A DNA stretch of 64,000 nt, from positions 43,682-107,681 of the forward strand of contig NZ_JAKJXE010000017.1 of the NCBI RefSeq assembly GCF_021728295.1. The letters run 5' to 3'. The notes under the pieces were generated by a model. That model did not search any database, was not told the DNA's origin, and was given only the letters and a program-made list of their open reading frames with translations. Positions 16,156-24,985 of this stretch are shown here, in pieces (positions within the stretch are counted from its first letter, which is position 1; each line of letters opens with the position of its first letter). The position numbers and the translations under genes were made by a program. This DNA comes from Pseudomonas petrae. Lineage in GTDB: Bacteria > Pseudomonadota > Gammaproteobacteria > Pseudomonadales > Pseudomonadaceae.

Positions 16156-17763
16156 ATGAAGATCAACGCGCTGACCCTGGCCGTGGCGGCCACGCTGTTT
16201 ACCACGCCACTGTGGGCCGACACGCCGAAAAGCGGCGGCGATGTGGTGGTGACCTACCAGAATGATGTGGCGACGCTGGACCCGGCGATTGGCTACGACT
16301 GGCAGAACTGGTCGATGATCAAAAGCCTGTTCGGCCGCCTGATGGACTACAAGCCCGGCACCACTGAGCTGGTGAAAAGTCTGGCCGAGGACTACAGCAT
16401 TTCCACGGACGGGCTGGTCTACAGTTTCACCCTGGTCAAGGGCGTGAAATTCCAGAACGGCCGTGAGCTGGTTGCCAATGACGTCAAGTACTCCCTGGAG
16501 CGCACCGTCAACCCGAAAACCCAGAGCCCGGGCGCCGGTTTCTTCAGCTCCATCGTCGGTTATGAAGACGTAACCGGCGGCAAAAGCACGACGCTCAGCG
16601 GCATCAAGGTGGTCGATGATCAACACCTGACCATCACGCTGAGCGCGCCCAACGCCACGTTCCTGCACATCATGGCGATCAACTTCGCCTCGGTTGTGCC
16701 CAAGGAAGCGGTGGAACAATGGGGCGCCGACTTCGGCAAGCACCCGGTGGGCAGCGGCGCGTTCAGCCTGGCCGAATGGAAGCTGGGGCAGAAGCTCGAA
16801 CTGGTGAAGAACCCCAGTTACTTCCAGAAGGGCCTGCCCTACGTCGACAAGATCACTTTCGAAATCGGCCAGGACCCGACCGTTGCGCTGCTGCGCCTGA
16901 ACAAGGGTGAAGTGGACATTGCCGGCGACGGCGTGCCGCCTGCGCAATTCCTGCAGTTCAAGAATGACCCGGCGTCCAGGCAGTTGCTGGTCACCGGCAA
17001 CCAGTTGCAGACGGGCTACGTGACGCTGAAAACCACCCTGCCGCCGTTCGACAATCTCAAGGTGCGCCAGGCCATCAACATGGCCATCAGCAAAGAGCGC
17101 ATCGTGCGCATCATCAATGGTCGCGCGGTCCCGGCGAACCAGCCGCTGCCGCCGGCGATGCCCGGCTATGACACGCAATACAAGGGCCTGCCCTACGACG
17201 TCGAAGGCGCGAAAAAGCTGCTGGCCGACGCCGGTCTCGCCAAGGGTTTCGACACCGAGCTTTACGTGATGAACACCGACCCGCAGCCGCGCATCGCCCA
17301 GTCGATCCAGCAGGACCTGGCCAAGGTCGGCATCCGCGTGCAGATCAAGTCCCTGGCCCAGGCCAACGTGATTGCCGCCGGCAGCTCCAGGGATCAGGCG
17401 CCGATGGTGTGGTCCGGCGGCATGGCCTGGATCGCCGACTTCCCGGATCCCTCGAACTTCTACGGCCCGATTCTCGGTTGCACCGGCGCGGTTGAAGGCG
17501 GCTGGAACTGGTCGCTGTATTGCAACAAGGCGCTGGATGAACGCGCCGCCAAAGCCGACGCCATGGCACGCCCGGAACAACAGGCCGAGCGCACCGAGGC
17601 GTGGAAGAAGATCTTCACCGACGCCATGGCCGATGCGCCGTGGGTGCCGATCTTCAACGAGCAACGCTTCACCGTGCGCTCCAAGCGCATGGGCGGCGAC
17701 GACGCGCTGTACGTCGACCCGGTCCACGTGCCGGTCAACTATGACTACATCTGGGTGAAGTGA
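16156..17763 (+). CDS. Periplasmic substrate-binding protein (SBP_bac_5)
   Basis: The 535-residue protein has a Sec signal peptide (MKINALTLAVAATLFTTPLW, cleavage after the alanine at residue 22) and the family 5 extracellular solute-binding fold: DVVVTYQNDVATLDPAIG, GLVYSFTLVKGVKFQNG, and the C-terminal PWVPIFNEQRF. It supplies substrate to the two permeases just upstream. The family binds peptides, nickel, opines and other compounds, so the ligand cannot be read from sequence; the amidase next door makes an amide likely. Confidence 0.93.
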   Translation: MKINALTLAVAATLFTTPLWADTPKSGGDVVVTYQNDVATLDPAIGYDWQNWSMIKSLFGRLMDYKPGTTELVKSLAEDYSISTDGLVYSFTLVKGVKFQNGRELVANDVKYSLERTVNPKTQSPGAGFFSSIVGYEDVTGGKSTTLSGIKVVDDQHLTITLSAPNATFLHIMAINFASVVPKEAVEQWGADFGKHPVGSGAFSLAEWKLGQKLELVKNPSYFQKGLPYVDKITFEIGQDPTVALLRLNKGEVDIAGDGVPPAQFLQFKNDPASRQLLVTGNQLQTGYVTLKTTLPPFDNLKVRQAINMAISKERIVRIINGRAVPANQPLPPAMPGYDTQYKGLPYDVEGAKKLLADAGLAKGFDTELYVMNTDPQPRIAQSIQQDLAKVGIRVQIKSLAQANVIAAGSSRDQAPMVWSGGMAWIADFPDPSNFYGPILGCTGAVEGGWNWSLYCNKALDERAAKADAMARPEQQAERTEAWKKIFTDAMADAPWVPIFNEQRFTVRSKRMGGDDALYVDPVHVPVNYDYIWVK

Positions 17764-17851
17764 TTTCGCTCTGGCCTCTTCCCGGCAACGCCTGGGTCAC
17801 GGGCCACTGCTTTCCCTCCCCCATAGCCTGTTTGCAACGAGGACCGCACCC

Positions 17852-18799
17852 ATGTGCCAGAACTGCCTGGTCAAGACCATTCACAGCGTCAACAGCCACT
17901 TCGGCTGGGACCACAGTTTTACCCCGGTCGAGCGCGTGGCGCCCAGCACTACGTTACAGATGAACTGCCGTGATTCGTCCAACGGGTATTTCACTGCGCA
18001 GTCCCAGGTCGCCGACGTCAGCGTCATGCCCTTCGACCAGATCAATCCGGTCACCGGGCCGATCTACGTCGAGGGTGCCGAACCCGGCGACATCCTGAAA
18101 ATCACCCTGGATAGTTTCAAGCCCGGGGGCTTCGGCTGGACCGCCAACATTCCCGGGTTCGGCCTGCTCGCCGACCAGTTTCAGACACCCGCTTTGGCGC
18201 TGTGGCATTACGACACGCACACCCTCGCCCCCGCCGCCTTCGGCGATTTCGCCAAAGTGCCGCTCAAGCCGTTCGCCGGCACCGTGGGCGTGGCGCCCGC
18301 CGAAGCGGGGCTGCATTCCATCGTGCCGCCGCGTCGGGTCGGCGGCAATCTGGACATCCGCGACCTGGCGGCCGGCAGCATTTTGTACCTGCCGGTGGAA
18401 GTGGCCGGCGCGTTGTTTTCCATTGGCGACACCCACGCGGCGCAAGGCGATGGCGAGGTCTGCGGCACCGCCATCGAGAGCGCCATGGACGTGGTGGTCA
18501 AGCTCGACCTGATCAAGCAAACGCCCTTGGCGACGCCGCGTTTCAGCACCCCCGGCCCGGTCACCGGGCACCTGGACAGCGCCGGCTACGAGGCCTTCAC
18601 CGGCATCGGCCCGGACCTGATGCAGGCCGCACGCCAAGCTGTCGCCAACACCATCGACTGGTTGTGCCGAGAGCACCGCATGCCGGCGGAACAGGCCTAT
18701 ATGCTGTGCTCGGTGTGCGGCGATTTGCGCATCAGCGAAATCGTCGACCTGCCGAATTGGGTGGTGTCGTTCTACTTTCCGAAAGTGGTGTTCCAGTGA
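17852..18799 (+). CDS. fmdA: Acetamidase/formamidase (FmdA family)
   Basis: The 315-residue protein belongs to the acetamidase/formamidase family (PF03069), metal-dependent enzymes that release ammonia from short amides. The diagnostic GDTHAAQGDGEVCGTAIES block lies near residue 190, with PRRVGGNLDIRDL before it and AYMLCSVCGDLRISEIVD at the end. The amidase of the P. aeruginosa ami operon, AmiE, is an unrelated nitrilase-type enzyme, so AmiCR control here seems joined to a different amidase. It is linked to the downstream ATPase gene by a GTGA overlap. Confidence 0.92.
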   Translation: MCQNCLVKTIHSVNSHFGWDHSFTPVERVAPSTTLQMNCRDSSNGYFTAQSQVADVSVMPFDQINPVTGPIYVEGAEPGDILKITLDSFKPGGFGWTANIPGFGLLADQFQTPALALWHYDTHTLAPAAFGDFAKVPLKPFAGTVGVAPAEAGLHSIVPPRRVGGNLDIRDLAAGSILYLPVEVAGALFSIGDTHAAQGDGEVCGTAIESAMDVVVKLDLIKQTPLATPRFSTPGPVTGHLDSAGYEAFTGIGPDLMQAARQAVANTIDWLCREHRMPAEQAYMLCSVCGDLRISEIVDLPNWVVSFYFPKVVFQ

Positions 18800-20538
18800 A
18801 GCCAGACGATCAGCCCAGTCTGTCGGTGGAACGGCTGAGCATTGATGTCGGCGGCGGTGCGTCTCGCAGGCGGGTGGTCGATGAGTTGAGTTTCGCCCTT
18901 TATCCGCGCCGAACCCTGTGCATCGCTGGCGAATCCGGCAGCGGCAAATCGCTCTCGTCCCTGGCGATCATGGGCCTGTTGCCCAAGGCGGCCAGCGTCC
19001 CGGGCGGTGCGATTCTGTTCGACAACCGCGACCTGCTGAGCCTGCCGGAGCGGGAGCTGCAACGCCTGCGCGGCAAACGCATCGGCATGATTTTTCAGGA
19101 GCCGATGACGTCGCTGAACCCCCTGCTGACCGTCGGCCAGCAACTGGCGGAAACCCTGCGCCGGCATGAGGCGTTGAGTCGCGGCGAGATTCACCAGCGC
19201 TGCCGCGCCATGCTCGACGCGGTGCGCATGCCCCAGGTCGACAAACGCCTGACCCAGTACCCACATGAGTTATCTGGCGGGATGCGCCAGCGGGTGATGA
19301 TCGCCATGGCGATGCTCTGCCAGCCGGAAATCCTTATCGCCGACGAGCCGACCACCGCGCTGGATGTGACGATTCAGGCGCAGATTCTTGAGCTGATGCG
19401 CGAATTGCAGCAGCAGTTCGCGACCAGCCTTTTACTGATCACCCACGACATGGGCGTGGTGGCCGAAATGGCCGATGAAGTGGTGGTGATGAATCAGGGC
19501 CGCATGGAAGAGCGTGGCTCTTTGCATCAAGTCTTCACCGCTGCGCAGGCGCCCTACACACGGAAATTATTGGCCGCAGTGCCGGTGCTGGGCAGCGCGC
19601 CGCCGCCTGATGCATTGACTGAACAGCCGGTGGTGCTCGCCGTTAAGGACCTCAGCGTGCGCTTCCCTCTGCGCCACGGCTGGTTCGAAACCCCGCGCAC
19701 GGTGCATGCGGTCGAGGGCGTGAGTTTCGAGCTGCGTCAGGGCGAGACCCTGGGACTGGTCGGCGAAAGCGGGTGCGGTAAGTCCACCACCGGCAAAGCC
19801 TTGATGAACATGCTCAATTACCAGGGCAGCGTCAAATTGCTCGGGCAGGAACTCAACGGTTTGCAGGGTGACGCGTTGCAGCGGGTGCGCCGCGACGTGC
19901 AGATGGTATTTCAGGACCCCTACGCGGCACTCAATCCGCGCAAGACCGTGTTCGATCTGGTAGGCGAGCCGCTGCTGATTCACGACAAGATGCCCGAGCC
20001 CCAACGGCGTGAGCGTGTGGCGCAGCTGCTGCAGCAGGTCGACCTGCCACGGGACACCCTCGAACGCTATCCCCACCAGTTTTCCGGCGGGCAGCGCCAG
20101 CGCATCTGCATCGCCCGGGCGCTGGCACTGAACCCCAAAGTGATCATCGCGGACGAATCGGTCTCGGCGCTGGACGTCTCGGTCCAGGCCCAGGTGCTGG
20201 AGCTGCTGGAACGGCTGCGTGCCGAGCATGGCCTGAGCTACCTGTTCATCTCCCACGACATGGCCGTGGTCGAACGCATCTGCCACCGCGTGGCGGTGAT
20301 GTACGGCGGGCGCATCGTCGAAATCGGTGCGCGCGATCAGGTGCTGCACAACCCGCAGCATGCCTACACCCGACGTTTGCTGGCGGCGGTGCCGGTGCCG
20401 GAAGTGGGCCGGCGCCGGGATTTCAAAAGCCTGCTCAAAGAGCTGGAGCGTCCTGACCCGATCAAGACAGCGGAGTTTGTCGCGCCGGTGCAGCGGTTTT
20501 CGGCGGTGGCGGCGGATCACTGGGTCGCGATGGAGTGA
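18796..20538 (+). CDS. Fused two-domain ABC transporter ATPase (DppD-DppF type)
   Basis: The 580-residue protein contains two complete ATPase domains. Domain 1: Walker A GESGSGKS, signature LSGGMRQR, Walker B LIADEPTTALD. Domain 2: Walker A GESGCGKS, signature FSGGQRQR, Walker B IIADESVSALD. Both keep the H-loop histidine (ITHDM, ISHDM). It is thus a DppD-DppF fusion like GsiA/YejF and powers the importer at 14355-17763. The start is the GTG at 18796, overlapping the amidase stop; the open frame further upstream is only the shadow of fmdA. Confidence 0.94.
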   Translation: MKPDDQPSLSVERLSIDVGGGASRRRVVDELSFALYPRRTLCIAGESGSGKSLSSLAIMGLLPKAASVPGGAILFDNRDLLSLPERELQRLRGKRIGMIFQEPMTSLNPLLTVGQQLAETLRRHEALSRGEIHQRCRAMLDAVRMPQVDKRLTQYPHELSGGMRQRVMIAMAMLCQPEILIADEPTTALDVTIQAQILELMRELQQQFATSLLLITHDMGVVAEMADEVVVMNQGRMEERGSLHQVFTAAQAPYTRKLLAAVPVLGSAPPPDALTEQPVVLAVKDLSVRFPLRHGWFETPRTVHAVEGVSFELRQGETLGLVGESGCGKSTTGKALMNMLNYQGSVKLLGQELNGLQGDALQRVRRDVQMVFQDPYAALNPRKTVFDLVGEPLLIHDKMPEPQRRERVAQLLQQVDLPRDTLERYPHQFSGGQRQRICIARALALNPKVIIADESVSALDVSVQAQVLELLERLRAEHGLSYLFISHDMAVVERICHRVAVMYGGRIVEIGARDQVLHNPQHAYTRRLLAAVPVPEVGRRRDFKSLLKELERPDPIKTAEFVAPVQRFSAVAADHWVAME

Positions 20539-20554
20539 TAAAAGCAGTGACCGC

Positions 20555-21106
20555 TTAACGCTTTTCGGCCGTCAACGGCAGCATGCGGCGAAGGGTGTTG
20601 TCGCGGACAAAGTAATGATGGAAGAGCCCTGCTGCCGCGTGTACGCCGATCAACCAATAGCCCAGATTCCCGGCCCACTCGTGCCAGCCTTTGATCTGTC
20701 TGGCCAGATCAGGGTCGACGGCCACAGGCGCGGGCAGGAAGAAGCCGAAGTACGGCATCGGCTTGCCACCCGCCGCCAGCATCAGCCAGGCCAGCACTGG
20801 TGTCGCGATCATCAGTGCGTACAGCAGCGCATGAACGAGGTGGGCCATCCCGAGCTGCCAGGTGCGAGGGGCCGGCGTGATGGGTGGCGCTTTGTACATC
20901 AGTCTGCCCAGCAAGCGCAGCCAGACCAGTGCAAATATCGACAGACCGAACAGGCCGTGCATGCCTAACAACAGCGAGCGCAACGTGCTGCCCCGGGGAG
21001 CAAACCCCTTCAGCTCGATACAGGCGTAAACGCCGACAAACAACGCCAGCATCAGCCAGTGCAGGGACATCGACAATCTGGCGTACCGGTGTGGGGTTGA
21101 AATCAT
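20555..21106 (-). CDS. Cytochrome b561-family membrane haem protein
   Basis: The 183-residue start at 21106 (MISTPHRYARLSMSLHWLML) is chosen over a longer frame because family members begin here. Four membrane helices are visible, with the histidines expected to bind two b-type haems in the SLHW, LLGMHGLFGL, VHALLYALM and WHEWAGNLGYWLIGVHA regions. Members pass electrons in the inner membrane, often from quinol to superoxide (CybB). It is divergent from the seven-gene operon at 21298, and two PmrA/QseB-like boxes lie between them, so both may respond to the same signal. Confidence 0.88.
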   Translation of the reverse strand: MISTPHRYARLSMSLHWLMLALFVGVYACIELKGFAPRGSTLRSLLLGMHGLFGLSIFALVWLRLLGRLMYKAPPITPAPRTWQLGMAHLVHALLYALMIATPVLAWLMLAAGGKPMPYFGFFLPAPVAVDPDLARQIKGWHEWAGNLGYWLIGVHAAAGLFHHYFVRDNTLRRMLPLTAEKR

Positions 21107-21167
21107 GTGGGGGCGCTCGCTGAGTGGGGGGATGTTGATGAATTCCCACGCACCTTGACGCCACTGT

Positions 21168-21247
21168 CTTAAGGCAGTCTGAAGACGTCGCGAAGATCGC
21201 GGAGCAAGCCAGGCGAAGCACATTTCCCACCTTCAGACTTCGTTAAG
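21168..21247. promoter_or_regulatory. Two inverted PmrA/QseB-like boxes between divergent genes
   Basis: CTTAAG-N5-CTGAAG at 21168-21184 reads on the plus strand; CTTAAC-N5-CTGAAG reads on the minus strand at 21231-21247. The two 17-base sites match at 14 positions and are close to the PmrA/QseB direct-repeat pattern (CTTAAG-N5-CTTAAG). One faces the cytochrome gene and one the operon that encodes a PmrA/QseB-like regulator at 25634, suggesting autoregulation. Inferred, not shown. Confidence 0.62.
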
Positions 21248-21297
21248 AATCGACGCAGATACTCCACCCCATTCACCACTGGGGAGGAGCCACACCC

Positions 21298-22020
21298 ATG
21301 CAGGGTCTGGACTGGAATATCCGATCACCACAGCACTCAATGCCGTCCAGTGCGCTGCCTCTGGATTTCCTGCCTATGGGATTCGGCACTGCGCAATCAC
21401 CGCCCCTCTCGCTCAATCGTGCGCTGTCTCAGGAGCCACTGCGCGACGCCTACGAGACGTTCATCCAGCATCGCTTTCGCCAGGCCCACAACGCCGAGAT
21501 CCGTAGCTTCATGCCGGAGCTGTTTGGACTCCACGACAACACAGGCACGCTCTGCGCCGTGGCCGGCGTGCGTGTGGCGACATCCGGTGCGTTGTTTCTG
21601 GAGCGCTACCTTGATCAGCCTGTCGAGCACATGATCGAAGCCAGTGCAGGCAGGCCTGTGGACCGTCAGGGCATCGTCGAAGTGGGCAACCTCGCCGCCA
21701 GCAACCTGGGCAGCGCGCGGCTGAGCATCATTACTGTGACCTGGCTACTCGCCATGAGCGGCCTGGAATGGGTGGCATTCACCGGCAACGCCGGACTGGT
21801 GAACAGCTTCAATCGCCTCGGGCTGCGCCCCCTCACGCTTTGCCTTGCCGACCCTCTGCGCCTGGGTGAAGACAGGCACGCATGGGGCAATTACTACGAC
21901 TCTCAACCCAGCGTGCACGTGGGGGACATCCGCTCCGGGTTCCTGCATTTGAGCAACAGCGGCGTGTTTGAACGCTTCGGATTACCCCTGACACGGGAGG
22001 ACAGCTGCCATGTCGCCTGA
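21298..22020 (+). CDS. Thermostable-hemolysin-family protein (PF12261), GNAT-like
   Basis: The 240-residue protein matches the T_hemolysin family named after Vibrio delta-VPH. These proteins have an acetyltransferase-like fold; conserved stretches are YETFIQHRFRQAHNAEI, TLCAVAGVRVATSGALFLER and the VEVGNLAASNLGSAR segment. No signal peptide is seen, so a secreted haemolysin is unlikely; an acyl transfer role in a pathway with the downstream ligase is a fair inference. GGGGAGGAG lies just before the ATG. It is the first gene of a tightly packed seven-gene operon, overlapping the next gene by 11 bases. Confidence 0.85.
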   Translation: MQGLDWNIRSPQHSMPSSALPLDFLPMGFGTAQSPPLSLNRALSQEPLRDAYETFIQHRFRQAHNAEIRSFMPELFGLHDNTGTLCAVAGVRVATSGALFLERYLDQPVEHMIEASAGRPVDRQGIVEVGNLAASNLGSARLSIITVTWLLAMSGLEWVAFTGNAGLVNSFNRLGLRPLTLCLADPLRLGEDRHAWGNYYDSQPSVHVGDIRSGFLHLSNSGVFERFGLPLTREDSCHVA

Positions 22021-23491
22021 ACTGAGCGGGTTTCGCCAACGCATCGCTGATCTGGCCTCCGGGCAGCCCGATGCGTGCGCGCTGTGGGGCGATGACCTGA
22101 AGTTGAGCTATGCCGAGCTGGACGCAGAAATCACGCTGCGTCAGCAGAGGCTCAAGGACCTGGACGCCAGGGTCGTGGCCCTCGCCCTGGAAAATGGCCC
22201 GGACCTGCTGATCTGGGACCTGGCGATCCTCTTCGAAGGCCTGGCCTGCGTGACGCTGCCGCCGTTCTTCAGCGCAGCGCAGCGCCGCCATTGCCTGGAG
22301 CAGAGCCAGGCCGACGTGGTCATTGCGGGCGACGAGTACGCCAATGAACTCGCCACCTCGGCGTTCCGTCATGAGGAGGGATTCTGGCTGCGGACAAACC
22401 GTCAGCCGTCGCCCCTTCCCGCTGGCACGGCAAAGCTCACCTTTACGTCTGGCACGACCGGCACCCCCAAAGGTGTCTGCCTGGACGCCGCAAGCGTACT
22501 CGCCGTGGCATTCGAGCTGCAGCGCGCCAGCGAATCTCGCCAGCCCGCCCACCACCTTTCACTCTTGCCTCTGGCGATCCTGCTGGAAAACGTCGGCTGC
22601 TATGCCGCGCTTTATGCCGGGGCCATGCTGAGTCTGCCGAGTCAGCGAGCCCTGGGGATTCAAGGGGCCAGTGGCGTGGAATTGCCGCGCCTGCTGTCAA
22701 CGTTGGCGGTGCGCCAGCCGCACAGCATGATCCTGGTCCCGCAGCTGTTGTTGCTGCTGGTCAGCGCTTGCGAGATGAATGCGTTCAACCCGGCAACGCT
22801 GCGTTTCATCGCGGTGGGCGGCGCCAAAGTCACCCATGAACTGTTGCTGCGCGCCGAGACCCTCGGCATTCCGGTGTACGAAGGGTATGGCTTGTCCGAG
22901 TGCGCGTCGGTGGTGGCCCTCAACCGTCCCGACGCCCATCATCCCGGCAGCGTCGGCAAACCCTTGCCCCATGTACAGATTCGCCTCGCCGAAGACGGTG
23001 AGGTCCTGATTGGCGGGTCGCGGATGCTGGGCTATCTCGGCGACGCAGACCCCACACCAGCGTGGTGGCCGAGCGGTGATCTCGGCGAATTCGACGCCAA
23101 CGGCTACCTCTACCTTCATGGCCGCAAGAAGCATCAGTTCGTGACCAGCTTCGGTCGCAACGTCAACCCTGAGTGGGTCGAGGCCGAACTGACCCAACGC
23201 GGTCAGATCGCTCAAGCATTCGTCTACGGCGAAGCCCTTCCTCGCAACCACGCGCTGCTGTGGCCACTGCGCCCAGACACCACCGACGCGCAAATCAACA
23301 GCGCTGTCGAGCAGGCCAACCAGGCGCTGCCGGACTACGCACGCATCCACACCTGGACCCGTCTGGACCAGCCTTTCACCGCAGCCAACGGCATGGCCAC
23401 CGCCAACGGCCGACCCCGGCGCGAAGCCATTCTGGCGAATTACCGGCATCTTTTCACTGAGCCCACGCGAGCAAAGGACCTTCAATCATGA
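22010..23491 (+). CDS. AMP-dependent acyl-CoA synthetase/ligase
   Basis: A 493-residue member of the adenylate-forming family. Visible motifs: the P-loop TFTSGTTGTPKG at residues 144-155, YGLSE at 292-296, and SGDLGEFD at 354-361. The C-terminal region that normally carries the catalytic A10 lysine (S-G-K) reads TANGRPRREA, with arginine in place of lysine. This could alter the second half-reaction. It probably activates a fatty or other carboxylic acid for the neighbouring enzymes. GGGAGG precedes the start, and the next gene overlaps by four bases. Confidence 0.9.
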   Translation: MSPELSGFRQRIADLASGQPDACALWGDDLKLSYAELDAEITLRQQRLKDLDARVVALALENGPDLLIWDLAILFEGLACVTLPPFFSAAQRRHCLEQSQADVVIAGDEYANELATSAFRHEEGFWLRTNRQPSPLPAGTAKLTFTSGTTGTPKGVCLDAASVLAVAFELQRASESRQPAHHLSLLPLAILLENVGCYAALYAGAMLSLPSQRALGIQGASGVELPRLLSTLAVRQPHSMILVPQLLLLLVSACEMNAFNPATLRFIAVGGAKVTHELLLRAETLGIPVYEGYGLSECASVVALNRPDAHHPGSVGKPLPHVQIRLAEDGEVLIGGSRMLGYLGDADPTPAWWPSGDLGEFDANGYLYLHGRKKHQFVTSFGRNVNPEWVEAELTQRGQIAQAFVYGEALPRNHALLWPLRPDTTDAQINSAVEQANQALPDYARIHTWTRLDQPFTAANGMATANGRPRREAILANYRHLFTEPTRAKDLQS

Positions 23492-24189
23492 GTTTTTTCC
23501 AAACGCTGCAAGACGCCACCCGCACCGAGCGCGAGACCTTGTTCAATCTGCCCGTCATCCATCAGGCGCTGCACGGTGAGGTCTCGCTGGACAGCTATCG
23601 CGCCTTCCTGACTCAGGCGTATTACCACGTGCGGCATACCGTGCCGTTGATGATGGCCTGTGGCGCGCGGCTGCCTTCCCGGCTGGAATGGCTGCGCGGC
23701 GCGGTGTGCGAGTACATCGAGGACGAATACGGCCACGAGCAGTGGATCCTTAACGACCTTCGGGCCTGCGGTGGCGATGCCGATGCCGATGCCGATGCCG
23801 TGCGCGACGGTACGCCCGGCCTGCCCATCGAGCTCATGGTCGCCTACCTCTACGATCTCATCGCTCGGGGCAATCCGGTGGGACTGTTCGGCATGGTCAA
23901 TGTGCTGGAAGGCACCAGCATTGCCCTGGCGACCCATGCCGCCGGCAGCATTCAGCAGCGCCTGGGACTGCCGGCCACGGCGTTCAGCTACCTGAGTTCC
24001 CATGGCAGCCTCGATGTCGGCCACATGGAGACCTATCGCACGCTGATGGACCGGCTTGAAGATCCGGAGGATCAGGCGGCCGTGATCAAGGCCTCGAAAG
24101 TGGTGTACGGCTTGTACACCGAGATGTTCCGCCAACTGCCCCTGGTGCACGCCGAACCCGTGAAGGAACTCGCCCATGCGTCTGTCTGA
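23488..24189 (+). CDS. Haem-oxygenase-like di-iron oxidase (TenA-like)
   Basis: This 233-residue helical protein belongs to the iron-containing redox enzyme group (haem-oxygenase-like di-iron oxidases), whose known members include UndA, which turns fatty acids into terminal alkenes. Likely metal ligands are visible: E80-x-x-H83 in DEYGHE, E141 in NVLEGTS, and D176-x-x-H179 in SLDVGHM, plus histidines 47 and 50 in YYHVRH. It is not UndA itself. Residues 97-104 are an Asp-Ala repeat coded by four tandem GATGCC units. Its neighbours (ligase, SDR) suggest it oxidises a fatty-acid-derived substrate. Confidence 0.85.
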   Translation: MSFFQTLQDATRTERETLFNLPVIHQALHGEVSLDSYRAFLTQAYYHVRHTVPLMMACGARLPSRLEWLRGAVCEYIEDEYGHEQWILNDLRACGGDADADADAVRDGTPGLPIELMVAYLYDLIARGNPVGLFGMVNVLEGTSIALATHAAGSIQQRLGLPATAFSYLSSHGSLDVGHMETYRTLMDRLEDPEDQAAVIKASKVVYGLYTEMFRQLPLVHAEPVKELAHASV

Positions 24190-24985
24190 AACCCGCGTCG
24201 TCCTGACCGGCGCCAGTGGCGGCATCGGCATGGCCATTGCCCAGGCGCTGTGCAGCCACGGCGCCGAAGTGCTCGCCGTGTGCCGCCATCAGGAGCCGCT
24301 GTTGCCTTTGCAACAGCAGTACCCGCATCTGTTGCACTGGGTGAAGGCCGATCTCACCACCGCCGAAGGTCGTCAGCACGTGCTGATGACAGCCCAGGCG
24401 ATGGAAGGGGTCAACCTGCTGATCAACGCCGCCGGCGTCAATCATTTCGCGATGCTGGAACAGTTGCCCGGGCACGAGATCGATTCGATGCTCGACATCA
24501 ACCTGAACGCGCCGATTCAGCTCACCAGCCTGATGTTGCCGCTGCTGCGCCAGGCCAGCCGCGCCATGGTGGTGAACGTCGGTTCTACCTATGGCTCGAT
24601 CGGCTATGCCGGTTACGCCACGTATTGCGCGAGCAAGTTCGCGCTGCGCGGGTTTTCCGAAGCCTTGCGCCGTGAGCTGGCGGATACGCGGGTCGGCGTG
24701 TTGTACGTCGCCCCGCGCGCCACCCGCACGACGATGAACAGCCCCTCAGCGCGCGCCCTCAACGCTGCACTTAAAACCGCCGAGGACGATCCGCAAACGG
24801 TCGCAGCCGCCGTTGTTCGTGCCATCGTCGGTAATCAGCGCGAGCTTTATATGGGGTGGCCTGAACAGTTTTTCGTACGCCTCAACAGTCTGCTGCCTTC
24901 AGTGGTGGACCGTGGGCTGCGCAAACACTTGCCCCTCATTCGCCGACTCAGCAGCGCCCCCCTCGAAAAGAGCACCAAGCCATGA
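24176..24985 (+). CDS. Short-chain dehydrogenase/reductase of the seven-gene operon
   Basis: The 269-residue SDR has a nucleotide-binding motif TGASGGIGMAIAQ, INAAGVN in place of the common NNAG, the catalytic serine in NVGSTYG, and Y-x-x-x-K in YCASK. The C-terminal extension after residue 220 (ELYMGWPEQFFVRLNSLLP) is like acyl-CoA reductase-type SDRs (DltE group) that sit at the membrane. It probably reduces or oxidises the product of the di-iron enzyme or ligase. It overlaps the gene before by 14 bases and the gene after by four. Confidence 0.9.
   Translation: MRLSETRVVLTGASGGIGMAIAQALCSHGAEVLAVCRHQEPLLPLQQQYPHLLHWVKADLTTAEGRQHVLMTAQAMEGVNLLINAAGVNHFAMLEQLPGHEIDSMLDINLNAPIQLTSLMLPLLRQASRAMVVNVGSTYGSIGYAGYATYCASKFALRGFSEALRRELADTRVGVLYVAPRATRTTMNSPSARALNAALKTAEDDPQTVAAAVVRAIVGNQRELYMGWPEQFFVRLNSLLPSVVDRGLRKHLPLIRRLSSAPLEKSTKP

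Noticed and set aside
16135..17727. 530-codon frame antisense to the Sec-type binding protein
   Set aside because: Shadow of the sense gene with no start context or family pattern.
23488..24189. Call as UndA (undecene-forming)
   Set aside because: Same fold family, but the sequence differs clearly from UndA as recalled; only the family-level name is used.
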